A stretch of 40,367 nucleotides of DNA from MGBC114844 sp910585855 (GTDB lineage: Bacteria; Bacillota; Clostridia; Lachnospirales; Lachnospiraceae), in assembly GCA_965646165.1 (NCBI GenBank), contig CBFFYP010000041.1:1-40367 (forward strand), written 5' to 3'. The position numbers and the translations under genes are program-made. Shown here piece after piece: positions 1-8,108 of this stretch; the stretch's first letter is position 1, and each line of letters begins with the position of its first letter. The notes beneath the pieces were generated by a model. That model was not told where the DNA came from. It did no database searches and worked only from the letters and a program-made list of their open reading frames with translations.

Positions 1-39
1 TTGTTTTTTTCAACATAGAAAGTTGAAATATATTCAAGA

Positions 40-85
40 CTACGGCTATTAAAACATTGACTTTTAATAGCCGTAGTAATAATAT
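40..85 (+). promoter_or_regulatory. Promoter with a perfect dyad over its -35, ahead of the lipoprotein gene
   Basis: A sigma-A-like promoter reads TTGACT (57-62), a 17-bp spacer and TAATAT (80-85), about 65 bp ahead of the lipoprotein start. A perfect 15-bp inverted repeat, CTACGGCTATTAAAA (40-54) against its complement (62-76) with a 7-nt gap, covers the -35 and most of the spacer. That placement suggests an operator for a repressor. It could instead be the terminator hairpin of a gene left of the window, but no T-run follows it on either strand. Confidence 0.55.
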
Positions 86-150
86 GAAAAATTTTAGTGT
101 TTCAATACTTAGAAATACTAACAAACTAACTAACAAAAGGAGATATATGT

Positions 151-807
151 ATGAAACGACAAACAAAAGCAACTGTATTAATTCTGATGGCATCTACCAT
201 ATTATCTTTAACAAGCTGCTCCCAGCAGCAACCATCATCTGATAATTCAGCAGAAATTGAATCCTTAAAAACTCAATTAGAATCTTTAAAAACAGAAAAT
301 AATGATTTAAAAGCTCAATTAGAAGCAATTCCAGAAACAACAGTAGAAGAAACAACAACTGGACAACAAGGTATTTCTGTAAATGTAGGTGATACCATCA
401 CTACAGATACTATGGAATTTACGATTCAAAAAGTAGAACTTACCTATGATGTCCTTCCAGATGATACATCTGGATTTTATAGTCATTATGCAGCCGATGC
501 TGGAAATGTATATTTACATATAGATGCTGACATTAAAAATTTAGCGAAGCAAAATCTATCCTGTGATGCAATCGCATCCTTAACAGCAGATTATAATAAT
601 GGATATACTTACTCTAGTTTTGCTGTTCCAGAAGATAGCTCTACTGGATTCACTTATGCTAATATCACCAGTATCAAGCCTTTAGAAACATTAGGAGTTC
701 ATTTTCTTTTTAAATGCCCTCAAGAAGTAGAAGAAAGCTCAAATCCATTATTTGTCACCATTGAACCTGCTAATTCATCAAACAGTTATATTATTACAGT
801 AAGATAA
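151..807 (+). CDS. Putative secreted lipoprotein with a coiled-coil stalk
   Basis: 218 residues. A lipoprotein signal peptide is clear: basic N-terminus (MKRQTK), hydrophobic core, and lipobox LTSC with Cys at residue 23. A short Leu/Lys/Glu coiled coil (about residues 35-57) and a Thr/Glu-rich linker follow. The C-terminal domain (about 75-218) looks beta-rich and resembles DUF4352-type telokin-like domains of Gram-positive lipoproteins, but I cannot confirm that by eye. The start is supported by AGGAG eight bases upstream. It should be anchored on the outer face of the membrane. It precedes another membrane protein and an integrase, so it is probably cargo of the integrated element. Function unknown. 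Confidence 0.8.
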   Translation: MKRQTKATVLILMASTILSLTSCSQQQPSSDNSAEIESLKTQLESLKTENNDLKAQLEAIPETTVEETTTGQQGISVNVGDTITTDTMEFTIQKVELTYDVLPDDTSGFYSHYAADAGNVYLHIDADIKNLAKQNLSCDAIASLTADYNNGYTYSSFAVPEDSSTGFTYANITSIKPLETLGVHFLFKCPQEVEESSNPLFVTIEPANSSNSYIITVR

Positions 808-860
808 AAACAACGATAGTGTTTTTAATATTCTCGCTACCTTACAAAAAATAATGAAAG

Positions 861-1943
861 ATGGCAAATATAATGAAGAAATTCATACTATTATTAATGG
901 GGATTTTTTCAGCAATAATGTGTCTTACAGGAATATTCACTCTATTTACAATTTTAATATATATAAACTTTCAAAAAGGAAAAGCAATCGTAATTGTTAT
1001 GTTTTTGTTAGTAATTGTAGGATCTGGTCTAATTACTTTTAAATGTTTTAAATCTGTATTTTATAAAAAAAAGACAATACCAACTATAAAAACAACAAAT
1101 CTTTTTCTAACAGAGATGTCTACACAACCAGTAATAGAAGATGTATCAAAACAAGAAACCATATTAACTATCGATCCTATAAAAGTTAATACTCTACAAC
1201 AAGAAGCACCTAAAGAAATTTTAAATAATATGAAAACATCTACTCCAACAGAGATACCTATACAACCTCTGATAGAAGATGTACCGGAACAAGAAACAAT
1301 ACAAACTACTGATCCTATAAAAGTTAATACTCTACAACAAGAAGCACCTAAAGAAATTTTAAATAGTATGAAAACATCTATTCCAACAGAGATACCGATA
1401 CAACCTATAGTAAGAAAATCACCAAAACAAGAAACAATATCAATTACCATTACCAATTCTATAAAAGTTAATATTATACAACAAGGAATGCCAAAAGAAG
1501 TTTTAAATAGCATGAAAGCATTAGCATTATATACAAATCAACAAGTAATTAATGATATGAAAATTATTGATGATTCATTAAGTATCATGGAAAAAACATC
1601 TGATATTGATACTTTTTTATCAAGATTTGATACAGCTATGAGATGTAGCTTAACACTTCAGCAGGCAAAAAAAGCAGGAATCCCTATAGCATTGCCAGAT
1701 GATTTTACAAAATCTTTAATGGATGCTAAAAATGAAGAATTAGTGAAAGTTCTATATCGTTCATTTAAAAAAGAAATAAATGAAATAAACAAACTAAAAA
1801 CAAAACAAGGAAAATTAAATCGAATAAATAAATATGAAGAAAAATTAAAAGGAATGTATAAAAGTGTATTCGAATTTGTCGCAGATAATGCCTATAATGA
1901 TATAATTCAAAAATTAAAACTTTTGAAAAATAGTCTAAATTAG
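861..1943 (+). CDS. Membrane protein with 46-residue tandem repeats, mobile-element cargo
   Basis: 360 residues. Two hydrophobic segments (about 7-35 and 41-60) are followed by a basic patch. Three tandem repeats of about 46 residues follow (about 78-215), each carrying a core like IKVNTLQQEAPKEILN, then a charged helical C-terminal domain (about 215-360). The two-TM, repeat-spacer, helical-domain layout suggests a membrane-tethered protein whose linker varies in length. The start is uncertain: ATG 861 and ATG 873 both lack a strong Shine-Dalgarno. The gene lies 53 bp after the lipoprotein stop and may share its transcript, which would end at the hairpin at 1951-1985. No function recognised. 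Confidence 0.7.
   Translation: MANIMKKFILLLMGIFSAIMCLTGIFTLFTILIYINFQKGKAIVIVMFLLVIVGSGLITFKCFKSVFYKKKTIPTIKTTNLFLTEMSTQPVIEDVSKQETILTIDPIKVNTLQQEAPKEILNNMKTSTPTEIPIQPLIEDVPEQETIQTTDPIKVNTLQQEAPKEILNSMKTSIPTEIPIQPIVRKSPKQETISITITNSIKVNIIQQGMPKEVLNSMKALALYTNQQVINDMKIIDDSLSIMEKTSDIDTFLSRFDTAMRCSLTLQQAKKAGIPIALPDDFTKSLMDAKNEELVKVLYRSFKKEINEINKLKTKQGKLNRINKYEEKLKGMYKSVFEFVADNAYNDIIQKLKLLKNSLN
1173..1448 (+). repeat. 138-bp in-frame tandem repeat inside the membrane protein gene
   Basis: The block beginning gatcctataaaagttaat at 1173 recurs at 1311, a period of 138 bp or exactly 46 codons. The first two units are nearly identical over about 85 bp; the third (from about 1449) is diverged. Near-identity between neighbouring units suggests recent duplication or slippage, so copy number may vary between strains. 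Confidence 0.75.
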
Positions 1944-1950
1944 AACTAAA

Positions 1951-1985
1951 AAAACTGCTTTGATTCAACCTGTCAAAGCAGTTTT
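1951..1985 (+). terminator. Rho-independent terminator
   Basis: AAAACTGCTTTGA (1951-1963) pairs perfectly with TCAAAGCAGTTTT (1973-1985) around a 9-nt loop, with a T-rich 3' side. It sits 8 bp past the stop of the repeat-containing membrane protein and separates that transcript from the integrase gene. Confidence 0.8.
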
Positions 1986-2017
1986 TATATAAAACACATA
2001 ATCTTATATAAAACACA
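1985..2017. repeat. Direct repeat TTATATAAAACACA, two copies, upstream of the integrase
   Basis: The 14-mer TTATATAAAACACA occurs at 1985-1998 and again at 2004-2017, a 19-bp period. It lies between the preceding terminator and the integrase ribosome-binding site. Two near-helical-turn direct repeats here could bind a regulator or an excisionase-like protein, or form part of the integrase promoter. This is inference from position only. Confidence 0.4.
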
Positions 2018-2049
2018 AAATTCAGAAAACTTTTAAAGGAGATTGCATT

Positions 2050-3231
2050 ATGACTGTAACAGCAAGAAAAAGAGGAAATTCATGGGAATATCGGTTTGAA
2101 TGTGCAAAAATAGATGGAAAAAGAAAACAAATATCAAAAAGCGGTTTTAAAACCAAAGCGGAAGCCATAAAAGAAGGAGCAAAAGCATTTGCAGAATATA
2201 ATGCGTCTGGTATTCGCTTTATTCCTACAGAGATGAGTGTATCTGATTATTATAAATTCTGGATTGACACTTATTGTAAGGTAAATCTATCAATAGAAAC
2301 AGTAAAAAATTATGAAAAGAAAATTCGATTATACATCATTCCATCAATTGGATCTTATAAATTAAAAAATATTACCGGTGTTGTTCTACAAAATATTCTA
2401 AATCAAATGTACGAAAATGGATACAGCAGAAACTCAATTACTGTAGTAAAAGGATTGCTAACAGGCGGATTTTCTTATGCAGTAGAACCTGCACACTTTA
2501 TTAAAGATAATCCTACACTATATTTAAAAATTCCCTACCATATGGAAAAAGAAAATTCTTTAAATAAAAAAGAACGAATTGCTATCACCCCTGATGTATT
2601 TCATCAAATTCTTTCTCGCTTTCCATTTGGAACAACAGCACATATTCCTCTGCTGCTTGCTTATTATTGTGGTTTACGTCTGGGAGAAGCCTTTGCGATT
2701 TGCTGGGATGATATAGATTTCGAAAAGAAAACTCTTCGTATCAATAAACAAGTACAAAATGCTGATGGATTCTGGAGAATGAAGCCTCCTAAATACAACT
2801 CCATCCGAACCATTAGTATCAATACGCTGTTATGTGAAGAACTAAAAAATTTATTAGCACTGGAAGAAAATCAACGAAAAGAACTTGGCAGTCTTTATAG
2901 AGAACTTTATCTAAATGAAAAAAATGAAATTGTTGCATCTGAAACGGATCATAAAATTTTTCCTATTAATCGAAAAGAAGATGGCTCCTATAGTCAGCCC
3001 CGAATTATGGCACATGCCTTTCGTGTTATTCATCACGAACTACATATCGAAAAATTAGATTATCACTCTTTACGTCACACTCATGCATCTATGCTTTTAG
3101 AAAAAGGTGCTTCCCCAAAAGCAGTTCAGGAACGCTTAGGGCATAAAAATATGAAAGTCATAATGGAAATCTATGCTCATGTCACCCCATCCATGAAGGA
3201 ACAGCTTAACAGCGTCTTAGAAGAATTATAA
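2050..3231 (+). CDS. Tyrosine recombinase (integrase), Tn916/phage type
   Basis: 393 residues, the usual length for integrases of Firmicute phages and conjugative elements. Three domains are visible: an N-terminal AP2-like arm-binding domain (1-55, with GNSWEYRFECAKIDGKRKQI), a SAM-like core-binding domain (about 62-165), and the catalytic domain (about 178-390). Catalytic residues are present: Arg210 in YYCGLRLGEA, His339 and Arg342 in HSLRHTHAS, His365 in GHKN, and Tyr375 in MEIYAHV. The gene looks intact. A Shine-Dalgarno AAAGGAG precedes the ATG. It should integrate and excise the element whose cargo lies to its left. It is the last gene before chromosomal-type genes, as expected near an attachment site, but I could not define the att core. 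Confidence 0.92.
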   Translation: MTVTARKRGNSWEYRFECAKIDGKRKQISKSGFKTKAEAIKEGAKAFAEYNASGIRFIPTEMSVSDYYKFWIDTYCKVNLSIETVKNYEKKIRLYIIPSIGSYKLKNITGVVLQNILNQMYENGYSRNSITVVKGLLTGGFSYAVEPAHFIKDNPTLYLKIPYHMEKENSLNKKERIAITPDVFHQILSRFPFGTTAHIPLLLAYYCGLRLGEAFAICWDDIDFEKKTLRINKQVQNADGFWRMKPPKYNSIRTISINTLLCEELKNLLALEENQRKELGSLYRELYLNEKNEIVASETDHKIFPINRKEDGSYSQPRIMAHAFRVIHHELHIEKLDYHSLRHTHASMLLEKGASPKAVQERLGHKNMKVIMEIYAHVTPSMKEQLNSVLEEL

Positions 3232-3244
3232 TTTTATCCCACCA

Positions 3245-3287
3245 TTTGTCCACAAGAAATAAAAAGCGTGGACAAATAGTGGACAAA
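3245..3287. repeat. GTGGACAAA repeats just past the integrase: possible arm or att-end sites
   Basis: GTGGACAAA occurs at 3268-3276 and 3279-3287 (11-bp period), and its inverse TTTGTCCAC at 3245-3253. All lie within 60 bp of the integrase stop, at the edge of the probable mobile element. Short repeated sites at an element end are typical of integrase arm-type or excisionase binding sites. The assignment is positional inference. Confidence 0.45.
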
Positions 3288-3342
3288 AACTATATTTTCT
3301 TTCTTTTTACACTTCCTAAAAATTCAACATAAATGAAAAAAC

Positions 3343-4353
3343 CTAGAATTTACCAGCCTTAGCAGCTTCCTCAATACTAACAGCAACCGCCACAGTAGCA
3401 CCAACCATAGGGTTATTTCCCATTCCGATTAATCCCATCATTTCTACATGAGCCGGAACAGAAGAAGATCCTGCAAACTGTGCATCTGAGTGCATACGTC
3501 CCATTGTATCTGTCATACCATAAGAAGCTGGACCTGCTGCCATATTATCAGGATGAAGTGTTCTTCCTGTACCACCGCCGGATGCTACAGAAAAATATTT
3601 CTTTCCTTTTTCTACACATTCCTTTTTATAAGTACCTGCTACTGGATGCTGGAATCTGGTTGGATTGGTAGAATTTCCTGTAATAGAAACATCTACTCCT
3701 TCCTTCCACATAATTGCTACACCTTCTGTTACATCATTTGCACCATAGCAGTTTACTTTTGCACGAAGCCCTTCCGAATATGGCTTGCGATAGATCTCCT
3801 TTACTTCACCTGTATGATAATCCATCTCCGTTTCTACATAAGTAAAACCATTAATTCTGGAAATAATCTGTGCTGCATCTTTTCCAAGACCATTTAAAAT
3901 AACTCTTAACGGCTTCTGACGAACCTTATTTGCCTTTTCTGCAATTCCAATTGCACCTTCTGCTGCTGCAAAAGATTCATGCCCTGCTAAAAAGCAAAAA
4001 CAATCGGTTTCCTCTTCCAAAAGCATCTTTCCTAAATTTCCATGTCCCAAACCAACTTTTCTTTGATCAGCAACAGATCCCGGAATACAAAATGCCTGTA
4101 ATCCTTCTCCAATCGCTGCTGCTGCATCTGCTGCTCTCTTACAGCCCTTCTTAATAGCAATCGCTGCACCTACTGTATAAGCCCAACATGCATTTTCAAA
4201 ACAGATCGGCTGAATTGCCTTCACCTGTGCATATACATCCAAACCTGCATCCTTTGTAATCTTCTCTGCTTCCTCAATTGAAGCGATACCATAGCCGTTT
4301 AAAACCGAATTGATTTTATCAATTCTTCTTTCATATGATTCAAATAAAGCCAT
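3343..4353 (-). CDS. GGGtGRT family protein
   Basis: 336 residues. It carries the family's name motif in SVASGGGTGRTLHPDNMA (about residues 258-275), and conserved glycine-rich stretches such as AGHESFAAAEGAIG and GSSSVPAHVEMMGLIGMGNN. The family is known from anaerobic Firmicutes and has no established activity that I know of. The start has GGGAGG eight bases upstream. It is co-directional with, and 17 bp behind, a NifU-like scaffold gene, so the two are almost certainly one operon. That linkage suggests a role with Fe-S clusters or sulfur, which is inference. It is probably cytosolic; no signal peptide is seen. Confidence 0.85.
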   Translation of the reverse strand: MALFESYERRIDKINSVLNGYGIASIEEAEKITKDAGLDVYAQVKAIQPICFENACWAYTVGAAIAIKKGCKRAADAAAAIGEGLQAFCIPGSVADQRKVGLGHGNLGKMLLEEETDCFCFLAGHESFAAAEGAIGIAEKANKVRQKPLRVILNGLGKDAAQIISRINGFTYVETEMDYHTGEVKEIYRKPYSEGLRAKVNCYGANDVTEGVAIMWKEGVDVSITGNSTNPTRFQHPVAGTYKKECVEKGKKYFSVASGGGTGRTLHPDNMAAGPASYGMTDTMGRMHSDAQFAGSSSVPAHVEMMGLIGMGNNPMVGATVAVAVSIEEAAKAGKF

Positions 4354-4370
4354 TGTGATGTCCTCCCTTA

Positions 4371-5072
4371 CTAAACTTCTTTATCTGTTCTAGGATCGAT
4401 GATCTTAACAGCATCCGCAACACGTCCATATTGTCCCGATGCCTTTTCGTAAGCAGTTGTCGGATCATCACCCTTCTTAATGAAGTCTGTCATCTTTCCA
4501 AGGCTTACAAACTTATAACCAATAATCTGATTCTCTGCATCAAGAGCAATACCTGTTACATAGCCTTCTGCCATCTCCAGATAACGAGGTCCTTTTTGAA
4601 GTGTTCCATACATCGTACCAACCTGAGAACGAAGCCCTTTTCCTAAATCTTCCAAACCTGCACCAACCGGAAGACCTTCTTCAGAAAATGCAGACTGTGT
4701 TCTTCCATAAACAATCTGTAAGAACAACTCTCTCATTGCCGTATTGATTGCATCACATACCAAATCAGTATTTAAAGCCTCCATAACAGTTAAACCCGGC
4801 AGAATTTCAGCCGCCATTGCTGCAGAGTGTGTCATACCGGAGCATCCGATTGTTTCAACCAATGCTTCCTGAATAATTCCTTCCTTCACATTTAACGTCA
4901 GCTTACAAGCTCCCTGCTGCGGTGCACACCAACCGATACCATGTGTTAAACCAGAAATATCCTTTACTTCCTTATTCTTTATCCATTTCCCTTCTGTCGG
5001 AACTGGAGCTGCGCCATGATGAACGCCCTGTGCCACTGGACACATTCTTTCTACTTCTTGTGAAATAATCAT
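4371..5072 (-). CDS. NifU-like Fe-S cluster assembly scaffold protein
   Basis: 233 residues from the ATG preceded by AAAGGAG; longer readings to 5108 lack a ribosome-binding site. Conserved cysteines match NifU/IscU-type scaffolds: GIGWCAPQQGACKLTL (about residues 45-60) and ETIGCSGMTHSAAMAAEI (about 72-90). It is longer than IscU (about 130 residues) and has a C-terminal extension with a YKFVSLGKMTDF segment. Known scaffolds of this fold assemble Fe-S clusters with a cysteine desulfurase; none is in the window. It is the first gene of the pair with GGGtGRT. Anaerobe versions paired with GGGtGRT are a separate, little-studied branch, so the exact client is unknown. Confidence 0.82.
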   Translation of the reverse strand: MIISQEVERMCPVAQGVHHGAAPVPTEGKWIKNKEVKDISGLTHGIGWCAPQQGACKLTLNVKEGIIQEALVETIGCSGMTHSAAMAAEILPGLTVMEALNTDLVCDAINTAMRELFLQIVYGRTQSAFSEEGLPVGAGLEDLGKGLRSQVGTMYGTLQKGPRYLEMAEGYVTGIALDAENQIIGYKFVSLGKMTDFIKKGDDPTTAYEKASGQYGRVADAVKIIDPRTDKEV

Positions 5073-5230
5073 TTTATTACTCCTTTCAAAGATATGTAAT
5101 TCATACATTGTGCAGATGTAAATGATAAAAATTTAACATCACACTCTTTTGTTATTTTCTCACAAAACGACAAAATAGTCTAGTGTTTTTTTACTTTCTT
5201 TTTAATATTATTTAAAAAATTCTCAGTCCT

Positions 5231-5400
5231 GACGCTGAAATCGGAAGGAAGGTCTATTCCGAGTTCGCTTGCGCTTAACATTTCCTATTTCTCATAGCGG
5301 ACACTAAGATGCTAAAATACAGCAGCACAGCGTCTAAGTGCCCACAGGAAATGATGACCCTGCATAGGCCTTCCCTTCAATTTCAGCTATTTCCTGCTAA
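5231..5400 (+). repeat. Family A palindromic element, copy A1
   Basis: Starts at GACGCTGAAATCGG and ends near TTTCAGCTATTTCCTGC. Outer arms AAATCGGAAGGAAGGTCTAT and ATAGGCCTTCCCTTCAATTT are partly complementary. The centre holds the family's conserved core (CATTTCC, GCGGACAC, TAAG, GCGTCTAAGTG, GGAAATGATGACCC), with a small AGCAGC expansion in the apical loop. It fills the gap between the ABC permease 3' end and the NifU-like gene. The arms pair less well than in other copies, so it may be decaying. Confidence 0.8.
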
Positions 5401-5439
5401 AGATACACAGTTCTAATCCAAGAAACTCCCCTCTCTCTG

Positions 5440-6150
5440 TTACATCAAATCATCTATTTCCACTCTGCAAATAGAAAGAAAAGCAAAAACTAACGAAATT
5501 CCTGTTAAAACAATAGGAAATACTGCATTGCCTGCCATTGTCAAATCTCCAATATTTGCCTGTGTAAAAAGAATTAACAGGAAAGAAGATAAAATCGTTG
5601 CCTTTGATGATTTCATCACCATACCGATAAATAAAGCAATAAAACCTATTGTAACAGTCACCATAGATTTTATCACTAACTGAATATGAAAACTAACACT
5701 TTCCATATGAAAATCAATCGGAAATGAGGAAACAAAAAATCTAGATCCCAATAAAACACAGCCATAAATCAGCAGCTTTGTTAAAACTAATGCTGCAAAA
5801 TTGAAAATCCAAACTGCCAGCATCTCTGAAATAAGAATTTTCTGCCGTTTTATCGGATAGGAAAACATTAAATTCATTGTTTTATTTTTATATGCACTTA
5901 CAATAAAAGTAGACAGCATCACACTGGTAAATATCAAAAACGACATACTGGTAAATAATTCAATCGGAGAAGAAATTGTTCCATTATTTGGAGCTGCGTC
6001 TGGTATCCCTGTATCTGGATCATTTGCAATTCCCAAATAAGCAAGTGAAAAAATAAACAAACAAAGAATAGCCGCCAATATCACCGCATTTCTAATATAT
6101 TTCCCAATATTGTTTTTCTTCCATTCTAATTTAATCAGTTTCCACATCAT
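5440..6150 (-). CDS. ABC exporter permease of a peptide-antibiotic resistance module
   Basis: 236 residues with six hydrophobic segments (about 20-42, 68-90, 110-135, 155-178, 182-200, 208-228), typical of ABC-2 permeases of the BcrB/lantibiotic-immunity kind. The basic N-terminus MMWKLIKLEWKKNN is characteristic of that group. The start overlaps the 3' end of the ATPase gene by 20 bp, which points to translational coupling. With the ATPase it should form a membrane exporter that removes a bacitracin- or lantibiotic-like compound, or senses envelope stress. The substrate cannot be read from sequence. Confidence 0.83.
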   Translation of the reverse strand: MMWKLIKLEWKKNNIGKYIRNAVILAAILCLFIFSLAYLGIANDPDTGIPDAAPNNGTISSPIELFTSMSFLIFTSVMLSTFIVSAYKNKTMNLMFSYPIKRQKILISEMLAVWIFNFAALVLTKLLIYGCVLLGSRFFVSSFPIDFHMESVSFHIQLVIKSMVTVTIGFIALFIGMVMKSSKATILSSFLLILFTQANIGDLTMAGNAVFPIVLTGISLVFAFLSICRVEIDDLM

Positions 6151-7063
6151 TCCCTACCTCCGCTGTTAATTTTAAAAAATAGTCTTCTAGCGTTTCTGCC
6201 TTTTTTCCAATAGCCACTACCGGAACATCATTTTGCGTCAATACCCGAGATATTTCCTGAGTAGAAACATGATTATCATAAATACGAATCGTTTCCTTTT
6301 CCACAATTTTAAAATTAGAAAGTTTTAACTTCTCGCTTAACAGATAAGCTGCTTTCTTTTCATTTTGTACAGACAGTTCAATATAGGCAAAACTCATCTG
6401 CTCTATTTCTTTCATACTGATTTCTTTTTTCATAGTTCCATGATGAATAATACCAATTCTATCTGCAATACTTTCAATTTCCGAAAGAATATGAGTGGAA
6501 ATCATAACGGTAATTCCATACTCTGTGCAAAGTGTCTTTAACAGTTCACGGATTTGCTTTATTCCTGCCGGATCTAAGCCATTTGTCGGTTCGTCTAAAA
6601 TCAAAAGTTCCGGTTTGCAAAGAATTGCTCTTGCAATCCCAAGACGCTCTTTCATTCCAAGCGAATAATTCTTTACCAGTTTTTTCGCCGCATCCGTTAA
6701 CCCCAGCATATCCAGTGCATTTTCAATACTTCCATGATTATAATACCCCATATACTCCGAATGAAGCACCAGATTTTCATATCCTGTCATATGCTCATAA
6801 AAAGTAGGAAATTCAATAATACTTCCCATTCTTTTCAGTGCCTCATAGGATTGTACAGTCAATGGTTTTCCAAAAATCTCAATTATCCCCTCTGTTGGCT
6901 TCCAAAGATTTGTAATCATTTTCATAACTGTTGTTTTTCCCGCTCCATTTGGACCAAGAAACCCGTAAATCTCACCTTTTTTTATATGAATATTGATATT
7001 CTTTACCAGTGTTTTCCCGCCAATGGTCTTTGTCAGATGATTTGTCTGTAAAATATATGACAT
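6131..7063 (-). CDS. ABC transporter ATPase, BcrA/lantibiotic-immunity type
   Basis: 310 residues from the ATG preceded by AAGGAGG; upstream in-frame codons lack a ribosome-binding site. Walker A GPNGAGKTT, signature SLGMKERLGIA, Walker B LLILDEPTNGLDP and H-loop STHILSEIES are all present, so it should be active. The SLGM signature and C-terminal extension (about 220-310) fit the BcrA subfamily. It is 109 bp downstream of the histidine kinase gene, and that gap may hold its own regulated promoter. Partner permease follows with overlap. Expected role: driving export of, or protection from, membrane-active peptides. Confidence 0.88.
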   Translation of the reverse strand: MSYILQTNHLTKTIGGKTLVKNINIHIKKGEIYGFLGPNGAGKTTVMKMITNLWKPTEGIIEIFGKPLTVQSYEALKRMGSIIEFPTFYEHMTGYENLVLHSEYMGYYNHGSIENALDMLGLTDAAKKLVKNYSLGMKERLGIARAILCKPELLILDEPTNGLDPAGIKQIRELLKTLCTEYGITVMISTHILSEIESIADRIGIIHHGTMKKEISMKEIEQMSFAYIELSVQNEKKAAYLLSEKLKLSNFKIVEKETIRIYDNHVSTQEISRVLTQNDVPVVAIGKKAETLEDYFLKLTAEVGNDVETD

Positions 7064-7172
7064 ATTTACTGCCTCCTTTCTTATCTGACTCCCATTGTAA
7101 CAGTTATGAATTTCAAAACTCTTGCACAAATCTTACAAATTTCTTTCATAAAAATTTTTTGATTTTAATATA

Positions 7173-8108
7173 TCATTTTTTTAATTTAATCGTAAAAATA
7201 GTTCTTACATAAGGGACACTCTCTAAAAGAATCTCCCCTCCAAGCTGTTGTGCTAAATTTTTAGCGATTGTCAGCCCTAACCCATTTCCCTGTATCTTAC
7301 GGCTGCGGGAATCTTCCATTGTAAAAAGGCGATCAAAGACATTTTCTGCAAAAGATTTCTCGATCCCCTTCCCTTTATCCACTATATCGACAAATACCAT
7401 TTTTTCATCCGTTCTAAGAAACAGTCCTAAATAATTTCCTTCTGTGCCATATCGAACCACATTAGAAATCAAATTCATCAAAATCCGCTGCAGTGCCTCC
7501 CGATTTCCCTGTACATAAACTTCCTGTTTTGGCAGTTCCACTTCCACCTGAAACTCTGTTTTTGACAGTATCTCATAAAAATCTAAAATACTTTCCCGGC
7601 AAATTTCGCAAATATCAACTCTAGAAAGTTCCATATTGATATCTCCCGCTTCTATTTTCGCCAAAGTAAAAAATTGATTAATCAGCTCCATTACACTCTG
7701 TGCCTTTTGCTCTGTCTTTTCTAACATCTCAAAGGTCACACTGCTTTTTACTTTCATAATCTCTAAATATCCCAAAACAACTGTCATCGGTGTTTTTATA
7801 TCATGAGAAATATTTGACAACATTCTTTTAGAAGCCAATTCCGAACGGCAAAAATCTGCTTTTACTTTTAAATGATTTTCCAGCAAACGGTTAATTTGTG
7901 CTGCCAGTTCCATCAACTCTGGATTTTCTGTAAAAACCATAATTCTTTCGTCACTGTCATTATCCATTATTTCCTTTAGTTTTTTATGAATACTTTTCAG
8001 TTTTGCCTGTATACCTGTTCGAAATACCACCTGCTGATACAAAACAATACCCAATAAAAACAATATACCAAGACATAAAAAAAAGATAATGACATCCTTG
8101 TTCATCAT
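7173..8108 (-). CDS. Sensor histidine kinase, lantibiotic/bacitracin-response type
   Basis: 311 residues. One N-terminal membrane segment (about 5-27) and almost no extracellular loop, then a linker (30-90), a DHp domain with phospho-acceptor His102 in SNISHDIKTPMTV, and an HATPase domain with N-box LISNVVRYG and G-boxes VDKGKGIE and GNGLGLTIA. Kinases without a sensory domain next to a BcrAB-type ABC exporter usually sense through the transporter; that is family knowledge, not seen here. Start and response-regulator stop share ATGA, so the two are translationally coupled. Cognate regulator: the preceding gene. Confidence 0.9.
   Translation of the reverse strand: MMNKDVIIFFLCLGILFLLGIVLYQQVVFRTGIQAKLKSIHKKLKEIMDNDSDERIMVFTENPELMELAAQINRLLENHLKVKADFCRSELASKRMLSNISHDIKTPMTVVLGYLEIMKVKSSVTFEMLEKTEQKAQSVMELINQFFTLAKIEAGDINMELSRVDICEICRESILDFYEILSKTEFQVEVELPKQEVYVQGNREALQRILMNLISNVVRYGTEGNYLGLFLRTDEKMVFVDIVDKGKGIEKSFAENVFDRLFTMEDSRSRKIQGNGLGLTIAKNLAQQLGGEILLESVPYVRTIFTIKLKK

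Noticed and set aside
5128..5165. Rex-like site upstream of the NifU-like gene
   Set aside because: TTGTGAGAAAATAACAAAA has one good half-site, but the second half is off register for the TTGTGA-N6-TCACAA consensus.
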